Part shown: piece after piece, positions 49,482-57,447 of the stretch
How the letters are laid out: every line of letters starts with the position of its first letter
Position numbering within the stretch: the first letter of the stretch is position 1
NCBI GenBank assembly: GCA_026393985.1
Contig: JAPKZB010000079.1
Location: forward strand, 81,540 to 145,539
Length of the DNA: 64,000 bases
From: Acidobacteriota bacterium
GTDB taxonomy: Bacteria; Acidobacteriota; Terriglobia; Bryobacterales; Bryobacteraceae
Direction: 5' to 3'
Notes under the pieces: generated by a model
The model's input: only the letters and a program-made list of their open reading frames with translations
Database searches by the model: none
What the model was told of the DNA's origin: nothing
Position numbers and translations under genes: made by a program

Positions 49482-51261
49482 GTTGAGCTTTGATCTGCAT
49501 ACGCTGCGGAGTGGTTACCTGGCCGGGAAGTTCACGCCGGCCGAAGTGATCGCCGAAGCGCGGCGGCGGGCGGGGGGCGGCAAGCCGGTTTGGATCTCCA
49601 TGACCGACAATGCGCCCGCGGTGGCGTTCGATCCGGCCAAGCCGCTGTCGGGTATTCCGTTTGCGGTGAAGGACAACATAGACGTTGCGGGGATGGAGAC
49701 GACGGCGGGCTGCCCGGCGTACGCCTACCGGGCGGAGCGGACGGCGGTGGCGGTGCAGCGGCTGCTTGAGGCGGGGGCGGTGTTGATCGGCAAGACGAAC
49801 CTGGACCAGTTTGCGACGGGACTGGTAGGGGTGCGGTCGCCGTACGGGGCTTGCGGGAGCGTGTTTGACGAGACGTATGTGTCGGGCGGGTCGAGTTCGG
49901 GTTCGGCGGTGGCGGTGGGGAAGGGGATGGTGACGTTTGCGCTGGGGACGGATACGGCGGGGAGCGGGCGGGTTCCGGCGGCCTTCAATAACCTGGTTGG
50001 TTTGAAGGCGACCAAGGGGGTGGTGCCGGCGAGTGGGGTGGTGCCGGCGTGCCGGACGCTGGACTGCGTGACGGTGTTTGCGCTGACGTGCGGGGATGCG
50101 GCGGCGGTGTTAGAGGTGGCGGGCGGCTTTGACGAGACGGACGCGTACTCGCGGCGGGGACGCGTGGTGGCGCAGCCGTGGGCGGTGGGGGCGTTCCGGT
50201 TCGGGGTACCGCAGAAGGAGCTGCTCGAGTTTTTTGGCGATGCCGAGGCCGAGGCGTTGTACTGGCGGGCGGTGGCGCAGTTGGAGGCGTTGGGGGGGAC
50301 GCGGGTGGAGATCGATTTTCAGGGTTTCCGGGAGAGCGCGGAGCTGCTGTATGCGGGGCCGTGGGTGAGTGAGCGGCTGGCGGCGATCTCGTCGTTCGTG
50401 GCGGCGCAGGCGGAGGCGATGCACCCGGTGGTGCGGCAGATTATTCAAGGCGCGAGCCGGTATTCGGCGCAGGATGGGTTTGAAGCCGAGTACAAGCTGG
50501 CGGCGCTGCGGCGGCGGACGGAGGCCGAGTGGCGGAAGATGGACGTGATGCTGCTGCCGACGACGGGGACGATCTACAAGATTGCTGCCGTGGAGGCGGA
50601 TCCGATCCGGCTGAATACGAACCTGGGCTACTACACGAATTTTGTGAATCTGCTCGACTTGAGCGCGGTGGCGGTGCCGGCGGGATTCCGGGGCAACGGG
50701 TTGCCGTTTGGGGTGACGCTGATGGCGCCGGGGTTTTGCGAGAAGGGGTTGCTCGAGATGGGCGACCGGCTGCACCGGGCGCAGGGGCGGCACCTGGGCG
50801 GGACGATGGCGCGGCTGAGCGAGACGCCGGCGCTGAAGGCCGCGGCGGTGCCGCCGGGATGCGTGGCGGTGGCCGTGGTGGGGGCGCATTTGAGCGGGAT
50901 GCCGCTGAACGGGCAGTTGACCGAACGCGGGGCCAAACTGCTGCGGACAACGCGGACGGCGGGGAGCTACCGCTTTTACGCGTTGCCGGGGACGACGCCG
51001 CCGAAGCCGGGGCTGGTGCGGACGGAGGGGGCGGTGGGGCAGGGCATCGAGGTAGAGGTTTGGGCGATGCCGGTGGAGGGCTACGGCAGTTTTGTGGCGC
51101 TGGTGCCGGCGCCGCTGTCGATTGGGTCGCTGGTGCTCGAGGACGGGTCGACGGTGCAGGGCTTTTTGTGTGAGCCGTACGCGGTGGCGGGGGCGACCGA
51201 GATCACGGCGCTGGGCGGCTGGCGGAACTATATGGCGACGCTGGCGAAGCCTTCGAGGTAG
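49471..51261 (+). CDS. atzF: Allophanate hydrolase
   Basis: An amidase-signature enzyme that splits allophanate into ammonia and CO2, ending the urea/guanidine carboxylase pathway. Counting from ATG 49471, the Ser-cis-Ser-Lys triad is Lys67 (FAVKDNID), Ser141 (GGSSSGSA) and Ser165 (DTAGSGR); the spacings equal those of AtzF. The C-terminal ~150 residues, from about 450 on, form the separate allophanate-hydrolase C-terminal domain. It overlaps the carboxylase stop by 11 bases. The protein ends overlapping the convergent PhzF-like gene by 34 bases. Confidence 0.93.
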   Translation: MLSELSFDLHTLRSGYLAGKFTPAEVIAEARRRAGGGKPVWISMTDNAPAVAFDPAKPLSGIPFAVKDNIDVAGMETTAGCPAYAYRAERTAVAVQRLLEAGAVLIGKTNLDQFATGLVGVRSPYGACGSVFDETYVSGGSSSGSAVAVGKGMVTFALGTDTAGSGRVPAAFNNLVGLKATKGVVPASGVVPACRTLDCVTVFALTCGDAAAVLEVAGGFDETDAYSRRGRVVAQPWAVGAFRFGVPQKELLEFFGDAEAEALYWRAVAQLEALGGTRVEIDFQGFRESAELLYAGPWVSERLAAISSFVAAQAEAMHPVVRQIIQGASRYSAQDGFEAEYKLAALRRRTEAEWRKMDVMLLPTTGTIYKIAAVEADPIRLNTNLGYYTNFVNLLDLSAVAVPAGFRGNGLPFGVTLMAPGFCEKGLLEMGDRLHRAQGRHLGGTMARLSETPALKAAAVPPGCVAVAVVGAHLSGMPLNGQLTERGAKLLRTTRTAGSYRFYALPGTTPPKPGLVRTEGAVGQGIEVEVWAMPVEGYGSFVALVPAPLSIGSLVLEDGSTVQGFLCEPYAVAGATEITALGGWRNYMATLAKPSR

Positions 51262-52013
51262 AGAACGCAGCGGCCGCTGATTTTGACGCGGTCGCCGGCG
51301 AGTTCGACGAGGAGGTCGCCGCCGCGGGCGGAGATTTGCCGGGCGGAGAGGGTGTGTTTCGAGAGGCGAGCGGCCCAGTAGGGGGTGAGGGTGCAGTGGG
51401 CGGAGCCGGTGACGGGATCTTCGTCGATGCCCTGGGCGGGTGCGAAGAAGCGGGAGACGAAGTCGCAGTGGCGCCCCGGGGCGGTGGCGATGACGGCGAA
51501 GTGGGGGAGGGCGGCGAGGGCCTTGCTGTCGGGGGAGAGAGCGGCGACGTCGGATTCGGTGGGGAAGACGCAGAGGAGGTCGCGGGCCTGGTAGGCGGCT
51601 TCGGGGGTGGCGCCGAGGGCGGCGGCGAGGGCTTCGGTGACGGGAACGGGGGCGCCGGGGCGGGCAGGGAAGTCGAGGGTGTAGAGATAGGCCTGCCGAT
51701 GGACGGTGAGAGGGCCGCTGCGGGATTGGAAGGTGACGTGGTCGGCGGGGAGGCCGAGGCATTCGAGGAGGACGAAGGCGGCGGCGAGGGTGGCGTGGCC
51801 GCAGAGATCGACTTCGACGGTGGGGGTGAACCAGCGGAGGCGGTAGCCATCGGGTTCTTTGACGAAGAAGGCGGTTTCGGCGAGGTTATTTTCGGCGGCG
51901 ATGTGCTGGAGGAGGGAATCGGGTAGCCAGCATTCGAGGGGGCAGACGGCGGCGGGGTTGCCGCTGAAGAGTTTCGAGGTGAACGCGTCTACGTGATAAA
52001 GGGGTAAGCGCAT
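51228..52013 (-). CDS. PhzF family isomerase
   Basis: A 261-residue PhzF-like protein: N-terminal VDAFTSKLFSGNPAAVC with catalytic-region NNLAETAFFV, and the repeated-domain feature RWFTPTVEVDLCGHATLAAA. The family (diaminopimelate-epimerase fold) includes PhzF of phenazine synthesis and enzymes of unknown role; no phenazine genes are here, so it is only a family assignment. The 3' end overlaps the allophanate hydrolase gene by 34 bases. Confidence 0.9.
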   Translation of the reverse strand: MRLPLYHVDAFTSKLFSGNPAAVCPLECWLPDSLLQHIAAENNLAETAFFVKEPDGYRLRWFTPTVEVDLCGHATLAAAFVLLECLGLPADHVTFQSRSGPLTVHRQAYLYTLDFPARPGAPVPVTEALAAALGATPEAAYQARDLLCVFPTESDVAALSPDSKALAALPHFAVIATAPGRHCDFVSRFFAPAQGIDEDPVTGSAHCTLTPYWAARLSKHTLSARQISARGGDLLVELAGDRVKISGRCVLYLEGFASVAI

Positions 52014-52032
52014 GCCCCAATTTTACGCTGGG

Positions 52033-52371
52033 CTATTGAACTCTGCTGCGACCGCGTTCGTTGAGGACGAGTTCGTCGAAGATGGCGAGAACCTGTTTGC
52101 GGTAGTTGTAGAGCTGCCGGAGGTTGTCGCGGAAGTTGCCTTCGTACTGGCGGCCGGACTCCCACTTTTTGAGGAGCGGCACGGGGACATCGATATCGCG
52201 GCGGAGGGAGTCGACAGAGTGGCCGCGGAGGAAGAGGCCGTAGAACAGGGCCGCCTCGCGACGGGGGGCTAAAGGATCGTTGAGATCCTTGTTGAGCGGG
52301 AGGAGCCGCGCGCCGATTTGCGGAAAAGATGCCACGAAACCACTACTATAAACTGGCGATGGCTTAGGCAT
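52033..52371 (-). CDS. Small HTH-like protein
   Basis: 112 residues from ATG 52371. The central part (RREAALFYGLFLRGHSVDSL, then RRDIDVPVPLLKKWESGRQY) has the spacing of a Cro/Xre-like or other helix-turn-helix, followed by a helical tail. It may be a DNA-binding regulator. It lies 12 bases after the 45-codon membrane ORF on the same strand. Confidence 0.6.
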   Translation of the reverse strand: MPKPSPVYSSGFVASFPQIGARLLPLNKDLNDPLAPRREAALFYGLFLRGHSVDSLRRDIDVPVPLLKKWESGRQYEGNFRDNLRQLYNYRKQVLAIFDELVLNERGRSRVQ

Positions 52372-52383
52372 CAACGACTTTTT

Positions 52384-52521
52384 TCACCAGTTGACGAGCC
52401 GGGATTCGATCCGGCGGATGTGACGGTTTCGCGCTTGCTTGCGCACGGCGCGGAGGAGAACGGCGACGAGGCAAAGGACTGCACCGGTTATGAAGATGCT
52501 GAGGAATTCATTCGGCTGCAT
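52384..52521 (-). CDS. Possible 45-residue membrane protein
   Basis: An ORF from ATG 52521 to TGA 52384-52386: MQPNEFLSIF followed by a hydrophobic span (ITGAVLCLVAVLL) and a basic tail with RKQARNRHIRRIESR. Topology is like a single-span peptide, and it precedes the HTH-like gene. The ribosome-binding site is poor. No homologue is recognised. Confidence 0.4.
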   Translation of the reverse strand: MQPNEFLSIFITGAVLCLVAVLLRAVRKQARNRHIRRIESRLVNW

Positions 52522-52569
52522 GACTGTGTTATCGACTCAGGGAATGAGAACATTAGGCCCTCAGTGATT

Positions 52570-52597
52570 TTGCTTAGGACGGCGATTGGCATATGAT
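52570..52597 (+). promoter_or_regulatory. Candidate sigma-70-type promoter at a leaderless-looking start
   Basis: TTGCTT at 52570-52575 and TATGAT at 52592-52597 (five of six bases of TATAAT) are spaced by 16 bases. The predicted transcription start falls at about 52603-52605, on the ATG (52604) of the next gene, which has no clear ribosome-binding site. This suggests a leaderless transcript. Confidence 0.45.
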
Positions 52598-52603
52598 GCA
52601 GGC

Positions 52604-52915
52604 ATGCGATTACTGCTTGGAATGATGATGATGGTGATGGTTTTGACGGGGGAGACTTGGACGGGGACGGTGGTGGATGTGATGTGCAAGGGGAAAGACC
52701 TGGCGTCGCATACGCGGGAGTGTGCGGTGAATTGTGCCAAGGGTGGCTATGGGCTGGTGCTGGCGGATGGGAGGTTTGTGAAGTTTGATGAGGGGGGCAA
52801 TGCACGGACGCTGGGACAGTTGAAGAAACTGGCACGGGAGAAAGATTTGAAGGCGAAGGTGACGGGGGAATTGACGGGGGATGTGATCAAGGTGCGGCAG
52901 GTGGAGTTCCAGTAG
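52604..52915 (+). CDS. Small secreted cysteine-containing protein, conserved in acidobacteria
   Basis: 103 residues. The hydrophobic Met-rich start (MRLLLGMMMMVMVLTGETW) looks like a short signal peptide. The mature part has WTGTVVDVMCKGKDLASHTR, ECAVNCAKGGYGLVLADGRF and a C-terminal GELTGDVIKVRQVEF, a pattern like the small secreted proteins with HTxxCAxxC-type cysteines and an OB-like beta ending. Function unknown. The 3' end overlaps a convergent gene by 29 bases. Confidence 0.7.
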   Translation: MRLLLGMMMMVMVLTGETWTGTVVDVMCKGKDLASHTRECAVNCAKGGYGLVLADGRFVKFDEGGNARTLGQLKKLAREKDLKAKVTGELTGDVIKVRQVEFQ

Positions 52916-53318
52916 CGCGCTGTTGGAGTTTGACCCAGAGGGGGAAGATGTCCGGGTTTTCGAGCCAGCGGATCATCCAGTCGATTTTTTGCTGGCGGTC
53001 GGTGGGGTAGGGGTCGCGGCGGAGCGCGAGTTTGGCGTGGGCTTTGGCTTCGAGGACGAGGGTGCGGGTTAGTTGCGGCTGTTGGGGGTAGACGGCGGAG
53101 AGGGCAGAGAGGGTGCGGGCGAGGTTGTCGAGGGAGTCCTGGAGGACGCCTTCGACGGTGGGGGAGAGGGGTGCTCCGGATTCGCGTAGGAGGCGGCGGA
53201 GGTAGGACGGTGAGATGGGCGCGAGGAGGCGGGCGAGTTCGGCGGCGCGGGACTCGTCAATTGGCGCGCAGGGGGCTGGGGTGAGGAGTTGTTGGAGTTG
53301 CTGTCTTTTGGTGGCCAC
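52887..53318 (-). CDS. Hypothetical protein, overlapping mltG
   Basis: From GTG 53318 the frame reads 143 residues with helices SYLRRLLRESGAPLSPTVEG, LARTLSALSAVYPQQPQLTR and KIDWMIRWLENPDIFPLWVK. Upstream of GTG the frame is a Pro/Ser-rich shadow of mltG. The start lies 62 bases inside mltG, so translation may be coupled. No family recognised; helical and soluble. Confidence 0.55.
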   Translation of the reverse strand: MATKRQQLQQLLTPAPCAPIDESRAAELARLLAPISPSYLRRLLRESGAPLSPTVEGVLQDSLDNLARTLSALSAVYPQQPQLTRTLVLEAKAHAKLALRRDPYPTDRQQKIDWMIRWLENPDIFPLWVKLQQRATGTPPAAP

Positions 53319-54282
53319 GGCGGTAATCGGCAACCGCGCGCTGGTGGGCGGCGGCGTTGGGAGAGAAGCGGTGTCCGCCGGAGCCATCGGCACGGGCGAC
53401 GAAGAAGAGGTTGTCGGTGGTAGCGGGGTGGAGGGCGGCGGCGAGGGCGGCGGCGCCGGGGTTGGCGATGGGGCCGGGGGGTAGGCCGGTGGTTTTGTAG
53501 GTGTTGTAGGGGTGTGGGCGGTCGAGGTCGGAACGGTAGATGGTGCCGCGCCAGGTGCCGAGGAGGAGGGCGGCGTAGATGGTGGTGGGGTCGGCATCGA
53601 GCTTCATGCCGATGGCTAGGCGCTTCGAGTAGACGCCGGCGACGAGGGGGCGTTCTGCGGGGAGGGAGGTTTCTTTTTCGACGAGGGAGGCGAGGGTGAC
53701 GGTGGGGAGGACGGGTTGGGTGGGCCGGAGGGCGGCCCATTCGCGGCGGAATTGGGAGACCATTTGGGAGCAGAGGGCTTTGGCGGTGGTGGAGCGGGTG
53801 AGGCGGTAGGTGGAGGGGAAGAGAAAGCCTTCGAGAGTGGGGGCGTTGGGGGCGAGGTCCTTGATGAGTTGCGGGTTGCGGGCGGCGTCGAGGAAGTCGT
53901 TTTCCGAGATCAGGCCGTGCTGTCCGACGGTTTGGGCGATATCGAACATGTTATAGCCTTCGGGGATGCGGAGGAGGTAGAAGTGGACGTCGCCGCGGGC
54001 GAGGCGATCGAAGATCTGCCAGGGGGTGGCGGGCTGGTTGAACTGATACTCGCCGGCCTGAAGTGGGCGATGGGGCTGGAGGAGGCGGGCGAGGGCCAGC
54101 TGCCAACTGTAGCGGACGATACCTTGGCGGGCGAGCTGTTGGCTGATCTGGCGGGTGGAGGAGCCGAGGTCGATGTTGACCAGCAGGCCCGGGGGAGCGG
54201 CGAGAAAGGGGAGGAAGAGGGAGCCGACGGCGGCGATGGCCAGGAGGAAGATGGCGGCGAAAAGCCAGCGAAGGCGTTTCAT
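53257..54282 (-). CDS. mltG: Endolytic murein transglycosylase
   Basis: MltG cuts nascent glycan strands and sets their length. One N-terminal membrane span (FAAIFLLAIAAVGSLFLPFL) and a LysM-like segment precede the catalytic YceG domain. Diagnostic segments are RIPEGYNMFDIAQTVG, EGFLFPSTYRLT, LASLVEKET (the catalytic Glu) and ADPTTIYAALL...YNTYKTTGLPPGPIANPG. Length 341 is normal. It overlaps ruvX by four bases, an order (ruvX-mltG) common in bacteria. Confidence 0.95.
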   Translation of the reverse strand: MKRLRWLFAAIFLLAIAAVGSLFLPFLAAPPGLLVNIDLGSSTRQISQQLARQGIVRYSWQLALARLLQPHRPLQAGEYQFNQPATPWQIFDRLARGDVHFYLLRIPEGYNMFDIAQTVGQHGLISENDFLDAARNPQLIKDLAPNAPTLEGFLFPSTYRLTRSTTAKALCSQMVSQFRREWAALRPTQPVLPTVTLASLVEKETSLPAERPLVAGVYSKRLAIGMKLDADPTTIYAALLLGTWRGTIYRSDLDRPHPYNTYKTTGLPPGPIANPGAAALAAALHPATTDNLFFVARADGSGGHRFSPNAAAHQRAVADYRRGHQKTATPTTPHPSPLRAN

Positions 54283-54686
54283 CGGACGGATTCCAGATAG
54301 CTGTTTAGAATCAGTTCGGCGGCCATGCGATCGAGGGCGCCGCGTTGGCCTTTTGCGCGGCCGGACTCGGCGAGGTAGCGGCCGGCTTGCCGGGAGGAGA
54401 GGCGTTCATCCCACATGAGATAGGGGACGCCGGCCTCGGCGGCGAGGCGGGAGGCAAAGGCGCGGGCTTCGCGGGAGAGTTCACTTTCCTGGCCGGTCAT
54501 GTGTAGCGGGTTGCCGACGACGATTTGGCTAACCTGCTGCTGTTGGATCAGGTCTTTGAGGGTTCCGATGTCGGTGCGGATGTTGGCGCGCTCGAGCGTC
54601 GGCTGGCCGTGAGCCATGATGCCGAGGGGGTCGCTGAGGGCGATGCCGATTCGTCGGCGTCCATAGTCGAGAGCCAGGATGCGCAT
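54279..54686 (-). CDS. ruvX: Putative pre-16S rRNA nuclease / Holliday-junction resolvase-like YqgF
   Basis: An RNase H-fold protein of 135 residues with MRILALDYGRRRIGIALSDP (first catalytic Asp), VVGNPLHMTGQ, MWDERLSS (acidic motif) and LDRMAAELILNSYLE. It is thought to process pre-16S rRNA ends; it is also called RuvX/YqgF. It overlaps mltG by four bases. Confidence 0.95.
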   Translation of the reverse strand: MRILALDYGRRRIGIALSDPLGIMAHGQPTLERANIRTDIGTLKDLIQQQQVSQIVVGNPLHMTGQESELSREARAFASRLAAEAGVPYLMWDERLSSRQAGRYLAESGRAKGQRGALDRMAAELILNSYLESVR

Positions 54687-54723
54687 CTACATGTTAGATT
54701 AACGGATAGTCGGGTTCGTTCTT

Positions 54724-55902
54724 TTGGCATTTCAGGATCCTTCGCTATTACCGATTATCCGGGTGCGCAACACGGGCAGTGTGTTGTTCACGTTTGGAGT
54801 AGTGTGCGCGCTGTTGTACCTGGGGCGGTTGTTCCTGGTGACGTTGCTGGTGGGTATTTTTATTGCGTTTATTCTTGATCCGCTGGTGCAGTTCTTCATG
54901 CGGCTGCGGTTGCCGCGGGGATTTGCGAGTTTTCTGGTGTGCGGCCTGGCGCTGTTGATGATGTACCTGGGGGCCTTGCTGGCGTATTCGCAGGCACAGG
55001 GATTGTGGGAGGAGTTGCCGAGCTATACCCGACGGATGAATGATCTCAGCGACAAGGTTTTGATGGAGGTAGAGAGCGCCGAGAAGACGATTAATGACAT
55101 GATGGCGCCGAAACGGGTTCGCGAGATGGAGGCGTTGCGGTTGGAGCGGGAGCGCCAGTTGGCGGAGTTGCAGAAGCAGCGGAGGCGTCGGACGACGGAA
55201 CCGCCGATGTCACCGCTGCTGCCGCCGGCGGTGCAGGAGGTGCGGATTCGACCGGAGCGTTCGCCGCTGGTAGAGTACTTGTATTCGAACTGGCAGCAGT
55301 TTTATGACATAGCGCTGATGGTTTCGTTCGTGCCTTTTTTGGTGTATTTCCTGTTGGCGTGGCGGGATCACTTTGTTTACAACTTCTTGCGGGTGTTCGA
55401 TGGGGATGTGCGGGCCATCGCTTCGGCGACCATAGATGGGATTGCGCGAATGACGCGTGCCTATGTGGTGGGGAATTTCCTGTTGGGCATGTTGTTGGCG
55501 GTTGTGAGTACCGGCTTTTTTTGGATGGTGAAGGTTCCCTATTGGCTGCTGGTGGGGCCCCTTAGCGGTTTTCTTTCGCTGGTGCCGTACATTGGTCTGC
55601 CCTTGGCGATCGTGCCGCCGGTGTTTGCGGCTTTGACGGTGTACCAAAACGTGACGGCGTACTTGGTGATCAGTTCGACGGTGGCGTTCTTTCACTTGAT
55701 GGCGCTGAACCTGCTTTATCCGAAGATGGTGGGGTCACGGGTTCATTTGAATCCGCTGGTGGTGACGGTGGCTTTGATGTTCTGGGGATTCCTGTGGGGA
55801 GGGATCGGCCTGGTCCTGGCGATTCCGTTGACTGCGGCGCTGAAGGCGGTTTGTGATCACTACCCGGGACTGTCGGCGTACGGCAAGTTGATGGGGGATT
55901 GA
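54724..55902 (+). CDS. AI-2E family transporter (PerM/TqsA-like)
   Basis: A 392-residue multispan membrane protein. Hydrophobic N-terminal spans LFTFGVVCALLYLGRLFLV and TLLVGIFIAFILDPLVQFFM, a long charged loop with a coiled-coil-like RLERERQLAELQKQRRRR, and the C-terminal FLVYFLLAWRDHFVYNFLRV...GPLSGFLSLVPYIGLPLAIV characterise the family. Members export AI-2 or act as Na+/H+ or other transporters; the substrate is not settled here. Start TTG at 54724 is weakly supported. Confidence 0.88.
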   Translation: MAFQDPSLLPIIRVRNTGSVLFTFGVVCALLYLGRLFLVTLLVGIFIAFILDPLVQFFMRLRLPRGFASFLVCGLALLMMYLGALLAYSQAQGLWEELPSYTRRMNDLSDKVLMEVESAEKTINDMMAPKRVREMEALRLERERQLAELQKQRRRRTTEPPMSPLLPPAVQEVRIRPERSPLVEYLYSNWQQFYDIALMVSFVPFLVYFLLAWRDHFVYNFLRVFDGDVRAIASATIDGIARMTRAYVVGNFLLGMLLAVVSTGFFWMVKVPYWLLVGPLSGFLSLVPYIGLPLAIVPPVFAALTVYQNVTAYLVISSTVAFFHLMALNLLYPKMVGSRVHLNPLVVTVALMFWGFLWGGIGLVLAIPLTAALKAVCDHYPGLSAYGKLMGD

Positions 55903-55921
55903 TTGAGCTAAACTGGGGCTG

Positions 55922-56851
55922 ATGAATCGTCGCCAACTCCTCGGGGCCTCCGTTGTTCTTCCTTTCACAGCGTGGGCGAAGTCTGCAAAAATTGACCGGC
56001 GCAGGCTGAGCAGCATAACTGATGAAAGCGGGACGACGCCGGCGGAAGCGATTGCTTTTGCGCAGAAACATGGTTTGCAGTGGATGGAGGTTCGCTCGGT
56101 CCCCGGGAGCAAGAAGCACTACGCGGATTTGACCGTTGAGGAGCTAAGGCAGGCGGCCCGGGAGTTCAAAGACGGTGGCGTGAAAGTTTCGTTTTTCAAC
56201 TCTGGGCAGTGCAAGTACCTGCTGCCTGGAACAGTAGCGCTGCGGTCGCGGCAGGAGACTTCCGAGCAGCGGTCGACCCGTTTGGCGCGTGAGCAGCTGT
56301 TGTTTGACCGGCGGGAGGAGGATCTGCGCAAGTCGATTCGGGCGGCGCAGGCGTTCGGCACCGATAAGGTTCGGGTGTTCGCTTTTTTGCGGACCGTGGA
56401 TCCGGCTAAGGACATGCAGCGGATTGTGGATGTGCTGGGACCCCTAGTGAAGATCGCGGAGAAGGAAGGGATCCGGTTAACGCTTGAGAATGAGGTAGCT
56501 TGTAACGTGGCGCGCTGCGACGAAATGGCGGCGTATATGAAGGCAATTCCGTCCAAGCATTTCGGCTTAAACTGGGATGCGCTGAACGGCAAGCATATGC
56601 AAGAGACGGCATTTCCGGATGGCTATCGGTTGATTCCCAAAGATAAGCTTTGGAATGTGCAGATCAAGGGCAAGAGTGTGCTGAAAGGTTATGCGGATTG
56701 GATCGATTGGGCTCCGATCTTCACGGCGCTTGAAAAGAATGGGTACAAGGAGCAGGTCGGTCTGGAGTGCCATATCTTTGGGCCGGAATTGATTGCCAAA
56801 TCGCATGAGTCGATGGTGGAGATGATCAGGCTCGCTGAGAAGAGAGGATAG
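55922..56851 (+). CDS. Sugar phosphate isomerase/epimerase-like TIM-barrel protein with Tat-type signal
   Basis: 309 residues. The start MNRRQLLGASVVLPFTAWAK resembles a twin-arginine signal, as in many acidobacterial secreted oxidoreductase/isomerase relatives. The xylose-isomerase-like barrel follows: KHGLQWMEVRSVPG, RLTLENEVACNVARCDEMAA, HFGLNWDALNGKHM, VGLECHIFG. Metal-binding Glu (TLEN) and His (GLECH) candidates are present. Possible 3-keto-sugar epimerase or dehydratase; not settled. Confidence 0.8.
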   Translation: MNRRQLLGASVVLPFTAWAKSAKIDRRRLSSITDESGTTPAEAIAFAQKHGLQWMEVRSVPGSKKHYADLTVEELRQAAREFKDGGVKVSFFNSGQCKYLLPGTVALRSRQETSEQRSTRLAREQLLFDRREEDLRKSIRAAQAFGTDKVRVFAFLRTVDPAKDMQRIVDVLGPLVKIAEKEGIRLTLENEVACNVARCDEMAAYMKAIPSKHFGLNWDALNGKHMQETAFPDGYRLIPKDKLWNVQIKGKSVLKGYADWIDWAPIFTALEKNGYKEQVGLECHIFGPELIAKSHESMVEMIRLAEKRG

Positions 56852-56859
56852 GGGAGCCG

Positions 56860-57351
56860 ATGCCCTCGAAGTCGCTTTGGATCTGCGCCGGAGTTGGCCT
56901 CGTGATCGTGTTGGCAATGATTGGCGGAGGACTGTTCCTCACCCGCGATTCGCACGTGGAGTTGGTGGGGGTGATTCAGAAGGTGAGAACTGGCAGGCTG
57001 GATGAACAACGGTCAGTTGTTGTGGCGGATTTCCGAGTGACGAACCCGTCCGGATATCCATTTCAGATTAAGGATCTGGAGTTGGAATTGAGTAGCGGTG
57101 GCAGAATTCTCCCGAGCCGTTTTATTCCTGAAACGGATACCAAGAACCTCTTCTTGGGGGTTCCTAGCTTGGGTGAGAAGTACAACCCGAGTTTTCGAAT
57201 TAAAGAGCGGGTGGAGAAGAAGTCTACGGTGGATCGGATGCTGGCGTTTGTGGTTGACGCACCGTTGGAAGCAGTCGACGCCAGAACAAAATTAATGTTG
57301 CGCCTGCGGGAAGTGGACGGCCCGATTTCCGAATTGATGGAAAAGCGTTGA
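56860..57351 (+). CDS. Membrane-anchored protein of unknown function
   Basis: 163 residues with one membrane span near residues 8-27 (ICAGVGLVIVLAMIGGGLFL) and an outer beta-rich domain (VVVADFRVTNPSGYPFQIKD). AGGGGAG precedes the ATG. It follows the TIM-barrel gene after eight bases and may be co-transcribed. No family recognised. Confidence 0.65.
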   Translation: MPSKSLWICAGVGLVIVLAMIGGGLFLTRDSHVELVGVIQKVRTGRLDEQRSVVVADFRVTNPSGYPFQIKDLELELSSGGRILPSRFIPETDTKNLFLGVPSLGEKYNPSFRIKERVEKKSTVDRMLAFVVDAPLEAVDARTKLMLRLREVDGPISELMEKR

Positions 57352-57359
57352 GTTGAAGA

Positions 57360-57436
57360 TGGTAGGCCCGGCAGGACTCGAACCTGCTACCCCCGACTTA
57401 GAAGGTCGGTGCTCTATCCAGATGAGCTACGGGCCC
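57360..57436 (-). tRNA. tRNA-Arg (TCT)
   Basis: Reading the minus strand, the acceptor GGGCCCG pairs with CGGGCCT (one G-T), the anticodon stem CCGAC/GTCGG closes the loop CTTCTAA with anticodon TCT, and the T-arm contains GGTTCGAGTCC. The encoded CCA lies at 57360-57362. 77 bases. It lies 11 bases after the cimA stop. Confidence 0.96.
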
Positions 57437-57447
57437 CTAGAGTCAGT

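Noticed and set aside
52318..52596. 92-residue plus-strand frame in the gap before 52604
   Set aside because: No ribosome-binding site and no domain; the opposite-strand small ORF and HTH-like gene fit better.
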